Below are positions 1 to 6,420 of a stretch of 14,408 nt of DNA, piece after piece. The notes beneath the pieces are model-generated. The model was given only the letters and a program-made list of their open reading frames with translations, had not been told where the DNA came from and ran no database searches. The translations under genes and the position numbers were made by a program. Origin of the DNA: Archangiaceae bacterium (lineage in GTDB: Bacteria > Myxococcota > Myxococcia > Myxococcales > Myxococcaceae); assembly GCA_023248915.1 (NCBI GenBank), contig JAHFDQ010000042.1, positions 4,585-18,992 of the forward strand. Direction: 5' to 3'. Positions within the stretch are counted from its first letter, which is position 1. Each line of letters begins with the position of its first letter.

Positions 1-83
1 TGGCGGGCGGCCCGGGCGGGTCGGCCGAGCTGGTCGAGCGGCTGAAGGCGCTCGAGGCGAGCGCCCGGAAGAAGCTCGACTAG
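1..83 (+). CDS. 3' end of an unidentified protein (partial)
   Basis: The frame that ends in TAG at 81-83 is open back to the window edge and reads as 26 residues ending in ELVERLKALEASARKKLD. This tail is charged and helix-prone with heptad-like leucines, so it may be the end of a coiled coil. The gene enters from outside the window and its function cannot be judged. It converges on the leftward helicase gene, whose stop lies only 3 bases further on, so the two transcripts must end inside or beyond each other's coding sequence. High G+C makes chance open frames common, which limits confidence. Confidence 0.5.
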   Translation, partial: AGGPGGSAELVERLKALEASARKKLD

Positions 84-86
84 CCC

Positions 87-2954
87 CTACGGCGCCGGCG
101 CCGCGACGCCCTCGGCCGCCCGAGGGCCCAGCCCCAGCGCCGCGAAGTGCGCGCGAATCGCCAGCCGCGCTTCGGTCCAGGGCAACGAGACCACCCGGTA
201 GTCGCCGAGGGCGGCCAACAGCTCGTCTCGATAGCTCGGGTTGCCGGGATCGGCGATCACCGCGACGCCGCCTCCGTTCGGCGACAGGACGAGTTGGCCG
301 ACCTCGCGGCGCAGCTGGACGAGCGCGCGCGGGAGCGAGTACCCCAGGAAGCCGCGCCGTCCGCCGCCTAGGGACTCGATGCGGGCCTCGACCAGCGGCC
401 GCGAGCGAGGCTCGAACGCGAGCTTGTCGATGAAGACGCAGCCCAGGTCGGCTTCCGGGCCCCCGGGTTCGCGGCGAGCGGCCGCGATGTCGAGCAGCAG
501 CACCGCGGGCGAGCTTCCCTGCCGGGCGACCGGGGCGCGCGCGCCGCGGGCGCGGCGGCGCACCACTTCCACGCCGAAGGGCTCGACCAGCGCCAGGGCG
601 GCCGCTTCCACCGCCTCGAGCCGGCGCGCCGACGCGAACAGGCCCAACACCCGACCCGACAGGAATTGGGCGAGGCCCCCCAGGCGCGCGGCCGTCCATG
701 CGACGAAAGCCTCGGACGTGGCCCGGGGAGCGTCGAGGACCAGCACCACCAGCGCCCGCCCTGACAGGTCGAAGCGCGACCCCCAACGTACCAGCGGCAC
801 CGGTTCTTCGGGCGAGGCGAGGCCCAGGCGTTCGAGGACCCAGGGCTGACCGGGACGTGGGCCGAGGGTCTCGGAAACCAACACCAGCGAGCGCGCCTGG
901 GCCGAGAACCTCTCGACGAACACTGGGCCGACGTCCGTCGGCAGCGAGGCGAGCGTCCAATCGCCGGAACCGGCGCGGGCCGCGGCCTGATAGCACCGCC
1001 CCGGTTCGGGTGCGTCGGTCAGCTCGCCGACCGCGACCGAGATTTCCTCTGCCCGAGCCCGCACCGCCCGAAGCTCGCCGTCGAGCCCCGGGTCTTCCTT
1101 GGCGAGCCCGGGGGCGGTCACGGCGAGCGGGCTGGACAGCCGCTGGGAAAGGTCTTCCACCTCGCGGCGCACGCCGAGCAGGCCGTCGCGAACCTTCAGC
1201 CAGGCCCGGCCGGTGCGAGCTTCCGGAACCAGGCGGCGCTCGGCCCACCCGGCTGCTACCGGGGTCGGGCCTGAGAATGCTCTCACGGCCTCGGCCAGCT
1301 CGGCCGCTTCGCCGTCCACCCGGGAAAGGCTCGACCGCAGATCGGCCAGCAGTTCGGCGGCCGGGGCGGCGCCTCCCAGCGTCGCGGCGGCTGGCCCGAG
1401 CGCTGCCAAGAGGCCCGTTCGGACGCCGTCACCGCGAAGCCGGCCGACGAACTGCCCGAGGAGGGAACCGGAGAGCTGCACCCCGTAAGCCGAGGTCGCG
1501 GCGTCTTCAAGCTCGTGCGCTTCGTCGAGGACCCAGCCCGCGACCCGGGGGTACTCGCTGGGCCAGGCGAGGGCGAGAGGGTGAGCCGCCACCACCACGT
1601 CGGCCGCCTCGGCCCGGGCGACTGCCGAGTGAAAGAAGCAGCTTTCGACCTCTGGGCAGCGGCCACCCAGCGATCCCGCAGCCTCGGACCGGACGGCTTC
1701 GACTAGCGCGCGCAGCGGGGGCGCGTGGCCGCAGAACCAGACCGACACCCGGTCGAGGTCGCCGTCGGGACTGCGCCGGAGAAAGGCGCGCAGGTAGGCG
1801 CGCGCGGCACGTTCGGCCCGGGTGGGCCTGCCGTGGCCGGCGGCGGTCGCCTCGAGCACGCGCCGCCGGCACAGGTAGGCGCCCCGGCTCTTCAGCACGG
1901 CGGCCGAAGGCGGGCTTCCCGGCGCGGCCCGCAACCTCGAAAGCTCGGCCTCGGCCCGGGCCTGGCCCGTCCCCCGCGCGGGGTAGGCGAAGCCCAGCTT
2001 TCGGCCGGCGCATCGAGCGGCGACGGCCGCCCCGGTCAGCGCCGCCAGCGTCTTTCCGGTGCCCGGGGCCGCCTCGATCGCCAGCGTCCTTTCCGCGGCC
2101 AGCGCCCCAGCCACCGCCTTTGCCAGCTCGAGCTGCTCGGGGCGACTCTCAAAGTCGGGGCTGGCGCTCTCGAGCGCGCCGCCCGGGCCGAGCAGCGCGT
2201 CGACCTCGGCCTGCGGGTTGCCGCGAGCGAACCCGTCGGGCGGGGCCGCCGCGGTGACTTTGGCGCTCGGCGAGGGAGGGGCCGGCCTCTCCGAGGGCGG
2301 GGTGCGCACGCAGACTTCGAGGAGCCGGGCCAAGAGATCCACCAGCGGATCGCGGGGCTCGGCGGGCCCGAACGGTCGGTCGCGCGGGCGGGCCGGCGCC
2401 TCGAGGGCGTCGAGCAGGTCGGCGACGTCGTCCCCGCGCGCCTCGGCGACGCATCGGCCGAGGGCGTGGCGGAGCACGGCCAGGGTGTCCTCGCAGTCGC
2501 GCAGCGCTCGGTGCGCGGCCCGGTCGCTGACTCCCGCCCACCGCACCATCGATTCGAGAGAGTGGCTCTCGAGCTCGGGGAACAGCAGGTGGAGCAATTC
2601 GCACGAGTCGAGCACCGGCGAGCCCGCCGCCGCGAGCACGTCGGCCAGGAAGCTGCACTCGAAGGTGGCGTTGTGCGCGACCATCGTCCAGCCGGCCAGC
2701 GACCGGGCCAGCTCGGGGCCTTCGGCGCGAAACGGGGGCTGACCCGCGAGCGCCTCGTCCGTCAGCCCGGTGAGCCGCCGGATGGTGAGCGGCAGCGGCC
2801 GACCGGCCGAGAACAGCTTCGACACCCGGCGGACGACGCGGCCCTCTTCGACGAACACCGCCCCCAGCTCGATGACCAGGTCAGCCGCGGGGTCGAGCCC
2901 CGTGGTCTCGAGGTCGACGATGACCAGGTGGTGAAGCAACTCGTCGACGTCCAT
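87..2954 (-). CDS. dinG: DnaQ-type 3'-5' exonuclease fused to a DinG/XPD-family helicase with eroded C-terminal motifs
   Basis: This 955-residue protein joins an N-terminal DEDDh exonuclease to an SF2 DinG/XPD-type helicase, the layout of Bacillus subtilis DinG. Exonuclease motifs: D14-x-E16 (VDLETTGL), HNATFE at 94-99 (Glu where Asp is usual) and H148/D153 (HRALRD). A Pro/Ala-rich linker spans about 185-245. Helicase motifs: Walker A APGTGKT at 296-302 and DEAH at 477-480. Iron-sulfur-type cysteines are C362 (YLCRRR), C433 and C439 (CPEVESCFF), but the expected fourth position is S428. The C-terminal lobe has the family framework (SETL 694-697, FIDKLAFEP around 841-849, then the Y-S-L-P segment), but the WEGxD block is missing near 820-827. 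Motif VI reads REVGQLVL instead of Q-x-x-GRLIR. Members act cytoplasmically in DNA repair, unwinding 5'-3'. Here unwinding is doubtful while the nuclease looks intact. The ATG at 2952-2954 sits 11 codons before the exonuclease motif; no clear Shine-Dalgarno precedes it. Confidence 0.88.
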   Translation of the reverse strand: MDVDELLHHLVIVDLETTGLDPAADLVIELGAVFVEEGRVVRRVSKLFSAGRPLPLTIRRLTGLTDEALAGQPPFRAEGPELARSLAGWTMVAHNATFECSFLADVLAAAGSPVLDSCELLHLLFPELESHSLESMVRWAGVSDRAAHRALRDCEDTLAVLRHALGRCVAEARGDDVADLLDALEAPARPRDRPFGPAEPRDPLVDLLARLLEVCVRTPPSERPAPPSPSAKVTAAAPPDGFARGNPQAEVDALLGPGGALESASPDFESRPEQLELAKAVAGALAAERTLAIEAAPGTGKTLAALTGAAVAARCAGRKLGFAYPARGTGQARAEAELSRLRAAPGSPPSAAVLKSRGAYLCRRRVLEATAAGHGRPTRAERAARAYLRAFLRRSPDGDLDRVSVWFCGHAPPLRALVEAVRSEAAGSLGGRCPEVESCFFHSAVARAEAADVVVAAHPLALAWPSEYPRVAGWVLDEAHELEDAATSAYGVQLSGSLLGQFVGRLRGDGVRTGLLAALGPAAATLGGAAPAAELLADLRSSLSRVDGEAAELAEAVRAFSGPTPVAAGWAERRLVPEARTGRAWLKVRDGLLGVRREVEDLSQRLSSPLAVTAPGLAKEDPGLDGELRAVRARAEEISVAVGELTDAPEPGRCYQAAARAGSGDWTLASLPTDVGPVFVERFSAQARSLVLVSETLGPRPGQPWVLERLGLASPEEPVPLVRWGSRFDLSGRALVVLVLDAPRATSEAFVAWTAARLGGLAQFLSGRVLGLFASARRLEAVEAAALALVEPFGVEVVRRRARGARAPVARQGSSPAVLLLDIAAARREPGGPEADLGCVFIDKLAFEPRSRPLVEARIESLGGGRRGFLGYSLPRALVQLRREVGQLVLSPNGGGVAVIADPGNPSYRDELLAALGDYRVVSLPWTEARLAIRAHFAALGLGPRAAEGVAAPAP

Positions 2955-3010
2955 CTGAACAAGCTACGCCTGGGGTCCGACACGGCCCAGGAGTAGGCGC
3001 GCGACTCGAA

Positions 3011-3039
3011 TTGCCCAACTCGCGCGGGGTGACGTTAAT
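3011..3039 (+). promoter_or_regulatory. Weak sigma-70-like promoter candidate
   Basis: TTGCCC at 3011-3016 and GTTAAT at 3034-3039 are 17 bases apart and match the -35 and -10 consensus at 4 of 6 positions each. It could give basal rightward transcription toward pilA, about 135 bases upstream of its start codon. It overlaps the possible activator site at 3027-3033, so occupancy there would compete with it. The match is weak. Confidence 0.2.
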
Positions 3040-3066
3040 TGGAACCCGCCACCGATCTTGGGTGAC
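3027..3066 (+). promoter_or_regulatory. Possible activator (PilR-type) binding sites: paired GGGTGAC repeats
   Basis: GGGTGAC occurs at 3027-3033 and again at 3060-3066. The 33-base offset is close to three helical turns. The pair lies about 90 to 130 bases upstream of the predicted sigma-54 start site, a normal distance for an enhancer-binding protein. The second copy continues into GACACGG (3064-3070), and GACACGG also occurs at 2979-2985; reverse-complemented it contains GTGTC, similar to the core I recall for Pseudomonas PilR. Seven-base repeats can arise by chance, so this is suggestive only. Confidence 0.25.
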
Positions 3067-3127
3067 ACGGAATGGCAACTCGCTGTTTGGGGCCGAGGTA
3101 AGCCCAGAAAATTATTGTTCGTTCCAC

Positions 3128-3144
3128 TTGGCGCGTGCTATGCA
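3128..3144 (+). promoter_or_regulatory. Sigma-54 (RpoN) promoter of pilA
   Basis: TTGGCGCGTGCTATGCA matches the -24/-12 consensus TTGGCACR-N4-TTGCW at every fixed position but two, with the required GG-N10-GC spacing (GG 3130-3131, GC 3142-3143). Counting from the -12 C places transcription start near 3155, giving a leader of about 21 bases that contains the pilA ribosome site. Pilin genes in M. xanthus and Pseudomonas are known to use sigma-54 with the activator PilR, so the location fits. An AT-rich stretch (3107-3120) lies just upstream. Confidence 0.75.
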
Positions 3145-3175
3145 CGACGGGCTGGAACCCCCCTCTGGAGAACAC

Positions 3176-3814
3176 ATGAAAAAGACTCTGCTGCGCAAGG
3201 GCTTCACGCTCATCGAGCTCATGATCGTCGTCGCCATCATCGGCATTCTGGCGGCCATCGCGATTCCGAACTTCATCAAGTTCCAGGCGCGGTCGAAGCA
3301 GTCCGAAGCGAAGGCGAACCTGAAGTCGTTGTTCACCGCAGAGCGTTCGTTCTTCCAGGAAAAGGACTCCTACGCAGACCTGATGTCGACCTGCGGCTTC
3401 TCCCCCGAGCGAGGCAATCGCTACTACTACTCAATCGGTACTTCGGCGCTCCAGGGTCGCGCGGCCTCGACCCTCGCCGCAGGCAGCTGGGACTCGGTCT
3501 CAGTCGACACCTACAAGTACGGCACGGTTAACAATGCCTCCACCTGGGCCGGCCTGGGTACCATCCCCTCCTGGGCCAACGTCGCCGGGGAGCAGGCCCT
3601 CGGGACCAACAGCGCCATTGTCTACACTGGAACGGGCGGGGCCTTCGCCGGCTATGCTGCCGGCAACATCGACAACGAGACCGCGGGTATCGACACCTGG
3701 GTCATCGCGAGCCAGGGTGGTGTGGTTGCCACCAGCTCGTGCGGTGAGTCCACCTCGGGCAACGTGGTTGCCGGCGCGCCGGTGAACACCTACAACGACG
3801 TGGCTTGCGACTAA
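3176..3814 (+). CDS. pilA: Type IV pilus major pilin PilA
   Basis: This is a 212-residue prepilin. A short basic leader MKKTLLRKG ends in Gly9, the prepilin peptidase cleaves before Phe10, and Glu14 is the conserved mature Glu5. The hydrophobic helix TLIELMIVVAIIGILAAIAI (11-30) anchors the subunit in the inner membrane before assembly and forms the pilus core. The segment NFIKFQARSKQSEAKANLK, the PERGNRYYY block and the C-terminal NTYNDVACD closely resemble M. xanthus PilA as remembered. C189 and C211 probably form the C-terminal disulfide loop; C73 is an extra cysteine. The frame is open upstream to 3011, but the ATG at 3176 is chosen because it gives a proper prepilin leader, follows TGGAG (3166-3170) by 5 bases, and lies just after a sigma-54 promoter. 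The leader peptidase gene (pilD) is not in the window. Confidence 0.96.
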   Translation: MKKTLLRKGFTLIELMIVVAIIGILAAIAIPNFIKFQARSKQSEAKANLKSLFTAERSFFQEKDSYADLMSTCGFSPERGNRYYYSIGTSALQGRAASTLAAGSWDSVSVDTYKYGTVNNASTWAGLGTIPSWANVAGEQALGTNSAIVYTGTGGAFAGYAAGNIDNETAGIDTWVIASQGGVVATSSCGESTSGNVVAGAPVNTYNDVACD

Positions 3815-4704
3815 GCGGCACAGCCGGGCTCCTGTTTCAAAGACAGGTTCCGGCAGTCACTGTCGTTGTCGTGGCGGTATTGGCGATTGCCTCGAACATC
3901 CTTGCACCGCCCTCGGGCGCTGGCCTCGACACGCGGCCAGCGCCCTTGCCGCGTCCCGAGGTTGCGCGCCTCACCGCGCTCGGCTTTGACGCCTTCCTGG
4001 GCGACATGTACTGGGTTGGAGCCCTTCAATATTTTGGCGGTCAAGCCCACCGGCCTGAGTGCTACGAGCAGTTGAAGGACTACCTGAATCTGACCGCTGC
4101 CCTGGCCCCTGACTTCTGGGGCACCTATCGAATGGCAGGAGTGGCGGTGCCGTGCAACGACGGCAAGGGCTGGCACCATGTGGGAGACGCCGCTGCCCTC
4201 TTGAGGAAAGGCATCGACCGCTTCCCCGAGAACTGGTTTCTACGCTTCCTCCTCGCCTACGATCTCACGCTCGTTCAGCAGTTTCGGGAGGCTTCGGCGG
4301 AACTCGCGCTCGCGGCAAGGGTAGCGGGTGCACCGGAATTCTACGCGGGGCTCGCGACGCGGCTGATGGTCAAGGCGGGCGACCTCGATGCCGCCCAGGA
4401 GATGGCGGAAAGCCTCCTGGGAAGCGCATCGGACGAGCAACTGCGCCGCACACTCGAGACCCGGGTTCGCGAGATTGAGGCGCATCGTAACCTGCGCGCC
4501 CTCGAGTCGGCCGTGGCGACGTTCAAGGCGCAGACGGGCCGTTGGCCTAGCGGTCTGTCCGAGTTGGTTGAGGCCAGCCTCCTGGCGCGGATACCCGAGC
4601 CGACGCTCGCCAAGGAATGGAAGTACGACGGTGCCAAAGGCACCGTCAGACCGCTGGTTCCGCTGCCCCAGGTGGCTCCACACGTGGACGCTCGCGCACC
4701 ATGA
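3805..4704 (+). CDS. pilG: PilG-like membrane-anchored TPR-type protein
   Basis: This 299-residue protein sits between the pilin gene and an ABC ATPase/permease pair, the position of pilG in the M. xanthus pilA-pilG-pilH-pilI locus. Loss of pilG there blocks pilus assembly and social motility; its biochemical role is not settled. One hydrophobic segment (about 14-34) would anchor the protein in the inner membrane, leaving a periplasmic domain. Around 59-80 is a conserved-looking FDAFLGDMYWVGALQYFGG block, then helical, TPR-like repeats to about 230 (PDFWGTYRMAG, PENWFLRFLLAYDL, EFYAGLATRLMVKAGDLDAAQ). The C-terminal part (236-275, with GRWPSGLSELVE) resembles short pseudopilin-like tails. The start is uncertain: TTG at 3805 overlaps pilA by 10 bases without a clear ribosome site, but later starts such as GTG 3871 would cut the membrane segment. 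The name rests mainly on gene order. Confidence 0.7.
   Translation: MRLSGTAGLLFQRQVPAVTVVVVAVLAIASNILAPPSGAGLDTRPAPLPRPEVARLTALGFDAFLGDMYWVGALQYFGGQAHRPECYEQLKDYLNLTAALAPDFWGTYRMAGVAVPCNDGKGWHHVGDAAALLRKGIDRFPENWFLRFLLAYDLTLVQQFREASAELALAARVAGAPEFYAGLATRLMVKAGDLDAAQEMAESLLGSASDEQLRRTLETRVREIEAHRNLRALESAVATFKAQTGRWPSGLSELVEASLLARIPEPTLAKEWKYDGAKGTVRPLVPLPQVAPHVDARAP
3823..3854 (+). promoter_or_regulatory. Stem-loop just after the pilA stop: attenuator or mRNA-stabilising hairpin
   Basis: An outer stem GCCGG (3823-3827) / CCGGC (3850-3854) and an inner stem CCTGTTT (3831-3837) / AGACAGG (3841-3847, with one G-U pair) are separated by a small internal bulge and closed by the loop CAA. The structure begins 9 bases after the pilA stop codon. 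No T-run follows, so a classical intrinsic terminator is unlikely. It could reduce read-through or protect the 3' end of pilA mRNA, which would let pilin be made in excess over the downstream ABC genes. It lies inside the first codons of the pilG-like gene if that gene starts at 3805. Confidence 0.45.
4627..4647 (+). repeat. Perfect 9-bp inverted repeat with AAA loop near the pilG 3' end
   Basis: GACGGTGCC (4627-4635), AAA, GGCACCGTC (4639-4647) form a perfect, G+C-rich stem-loop inside the last 30 codons of the pilG-like gene, 53 bases before the pilH start codon. There is no following T-run. In RNA it could stall ribosomes or polymerase, shield the 3' end of an upstream processed message, or influence coupled translation of pilH. 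It may also be an accident of encoding DGAKGTV. Confidence 0.5.
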
Positions 4705-5648
4705 GCTTGCCTGAGCCTGTCGTGTCGGTCGCCGGTCTTCACAAGACGTTCCGGCTCGGCTTCCTCGGGCGCCGGCGCATTGAAGCGCTCAAGGGCGTCG
4801 ATTTCGAGGTCGCCCGCGGAATGATCTTCGGGTTCCTCGGGCCGAACGGAGCCGGGAAGAGCACCACCCTGAAGATTCTCACCGGGCTTCTCGCGCCGAG
4901 CGGGGGCACGGCGATGCTTTTCGGACAGGTCCCGGATACCCAGAGCGTTCGCCGCCGCTATGGGTATCTGCCGGAGAATCCAAGCTTCCACGAAAACCTG
5001 ACCGGCAGAGAGATTCTCCGGGTGATGGCCTCGCTGTTGGGCCTCGACGCATCGACCGCGTCCAGGCGCACGCGCGAGGTCCTGTCGGTGGCTGGCCTGG
5101 ACCGTGCGGCCGACGTGCAGGTCCGCCGCTACTCGAAGGGAATGGTTCAAAGGCTCGGAATCGCTCAGGCGCTACTCCACGATCCAGAGTTGGCCATCCT
5201 CGACGAGCCCATGTCCGGGCTCGACCCCGTCGGCCGGCGCGAAGTGAAGGAGCTGATGCTGGACCTTCGGGCGCGGGGCCGCACGGTCTTCTTCTCGACG
5301 CACATCATCAGCGACGTGGAAGAGCTCTGTGACCAGGTCGTCATTCTCGTGGGAGGCCGGGTGACGCGCCAGGGGGCGGTTCGCGACCTCATCGGACAGG
5401 GGCCCAAGCAGTACGAGGTCGTCGCCTCGGGTCTGCCTACCCAACTTCCAGTGGCCCCGGCGCGCGTCATGGGAGATCGCCAGGCCTTCCTCGTTCCCGA
5501 CGAAGAGGCCGCAAGAAGGCTGATCGAGCAGCTCTGGGCCGCGGGGGCGCGCGTACACGCGTTGAGCGTCCGCAGCTACAACCTCGAGGAGCTGTTTCTG
5601 TCAGAGGTTGGCAAGGGTCCCGTGGGAGCGGCAGTGCAACTTGACTAG
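4701..5648 (+). CDS. pilH: ABC transporter ATP-binding protein PilH
   Basis: This 315-residue ABC ATPase has the full nucleotide-binding set: Walker A GPNGAGKST at 47-55, signature YSKGM at 144-148, Walker B LAILDEP at 164-170, D-loop SGLD at 172-175 and switch His201. The Q-loop position is Glu92 (YLPEN), a variant common among ABC-2 type exporters. A 90-residue C-terminal extension follows the ATPase core, typical of CcmA/NatA/DrrA-like subunits. It should energise the adjacent permease at the inner membrane; the M. xanthus equivalent is required for pilus biogenesis. The chosen ATG overlaps the pilG-like stop (ATGA, 4701-4704), so translation is probably coupled; the frame is open further upstream but lacks a matching domain. 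The C-terminus overlaps the start of the permease gene. Confidence 0.9.
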   Translation: MSLPEPVVSVAGLHKTFRLGFLGRRRIEALKGVDFEVARGMIFGFLGPNGAGKSTTLKILTGLLAPSGGTAMLFGQVPDTQSVRRRYGYLPENPSFHENLTGREILRVMASLLGLDASTASRRTREVLSVAGLDRAADVQVRRYSKGMVQRLGIAQALLHDPELAILDEPMSGLDPVGRREVKELMLDLRARGRTVFFSTHIISDVEELCDQVVILVGGRVTRQGAVRDLIGQGPKQYEVVASGLPTQLPVAPARVMGDRQAFLVPDEEAARRLIEQLWAAGARVHALSVRSYNLEELFLSEVGKGPVGAAVQLD

Positions 5649-6420
5649 CGCGCTCCGCCAAGTCGTCGCCATCGCCCTCATGACCTTCCTCGAGGCGCGT
5701 CGGAATCGCATCACGATGGCGTTCTTCTTCTCTTCGCTGGTCATCGTCGTTTCCAGCTTCGTATTTAGGGAAGTCACGACGACCGGGCTCGACGTGATTG
5801 TCCGCGACGTTGGCCTCGCCACCATCCACCTGTTCGGTCTCATTCTCGCCGTACTGCTCGGTTCATCGGTGCTTTCCCGGGAGATCGAACGGAAGACGCT
5901 GTACATGCTGATCACCAAGCCCGTCAGCCGCGCCTCCTTCGCCATCGGAAAGATTAGCGGCGTTGCCTTGACCCTGCTGGTCACCCTGGGGCTGATGGCC
6001 GGCACTTTTCTCCTGCAACAAGTCGTGTTCGGGGCGCCGCTCGGGTGGATTCTCGCCCAGACCTGCTGGTTGCTCTTCGTGCAGCTCGTGCTCGTGAGCT
6101 GCTTCGCCTACTTCGTGAGCACCTTCGCGTCGCCCCTGGTTTCGGCCTTCATGGCCCTGGGGCTCTTCGTGGTGGGAGAGTCGGCCGGGAACGTCTGGAC
6201 GCTCGCCGAGCATGCGGAATCGGCGCCCTACCGGTTGTTGCTGCGAAGCATCTGCTATCTGTTCCCGAACCTCGAACGAATGAATCTTAAGTCGTTCGCG
6301 CAGGTGCTGCGTGACGTTCCCGGAAGGACAGTGCTGGAACAATCGGTCTACGGGCTGATCTACATCGCCTTGTTCGTGTCGGGTGCCGTGTTGGTTTTCC
6401 GCCGAAGAGACATGAAGTGA
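5641..6420 (+). CDS. pilI: ABC-2 type permease PilI
   Basis: This protein of about 259 residues is the membrane partner of PilH. It has six or so hydrophobic segments, starting after a short amphipathic stretch. The sequence LSREIERKTLYMLITKPVSRASF, broken over residues 78-101, is the typical ABC-2 cytoplasmic loop after the second helix. The end is basic (VFRRRDMK). It would form the inner-membrane channel of the PilGHI system; its substrate is unknown. The start is unsettled. TTG at 5641 overlaps the pilH stop by 8 bases and has GGGAG at 5624-5628, a slightly long 12-base spacing. TTG at 5608 would add 11 residues but leaves no room for a ribosome site. Its stop codon overlaps the next gene's GTG. 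Confidence 0.85.
   Translation: MTSALRQVVAIALMTFLEARRNRITMAFFFSSLVIVVSSFVFREVTTTGLDVIVRDVGLATIHLFGLILAVLLGSSVLSREIERKTLYMLITKPVSRASFAIGKISGVALTLLVTLGLMAGTFLLQQVVFGAPLGWILAQTCWLLFVQLVLVSCFAYFVSTFASPLVSAFMALGLFVVGESAGNVWTLAEHAESAPYRLLLRSICYLFPNLERMNLKSFAQVLRDVPGRTVLEQSVYGLIYIALFVSGAVLVFRRRDMK

Noticed and set aside
90..103. Palindrome CGGCGCCGGCGCCG near the convergent gene ends as a bidirectional terminator
   Set aside because: There is no adjacent T-run, and it encodes the final Ala/Pro residues of the helicase protein; palindromes of G and C are common in this base composition.
698..2257. Long rightward open frame (over 500 codons) opposite the helicase gene
   Set aside because: It is Arg/Pro-rich with no domain pattern, and mirrors the codon bias of the helicase gene on the other strand. 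High G+C produces such shadow frames.
3011..3175. Extension of pilA upstream to an earlier start
   Set aside because: It would run through the sigma-54 promoter and bury the prepilin leader behind 55 unrelated residues, blocking normal peptidase processing.
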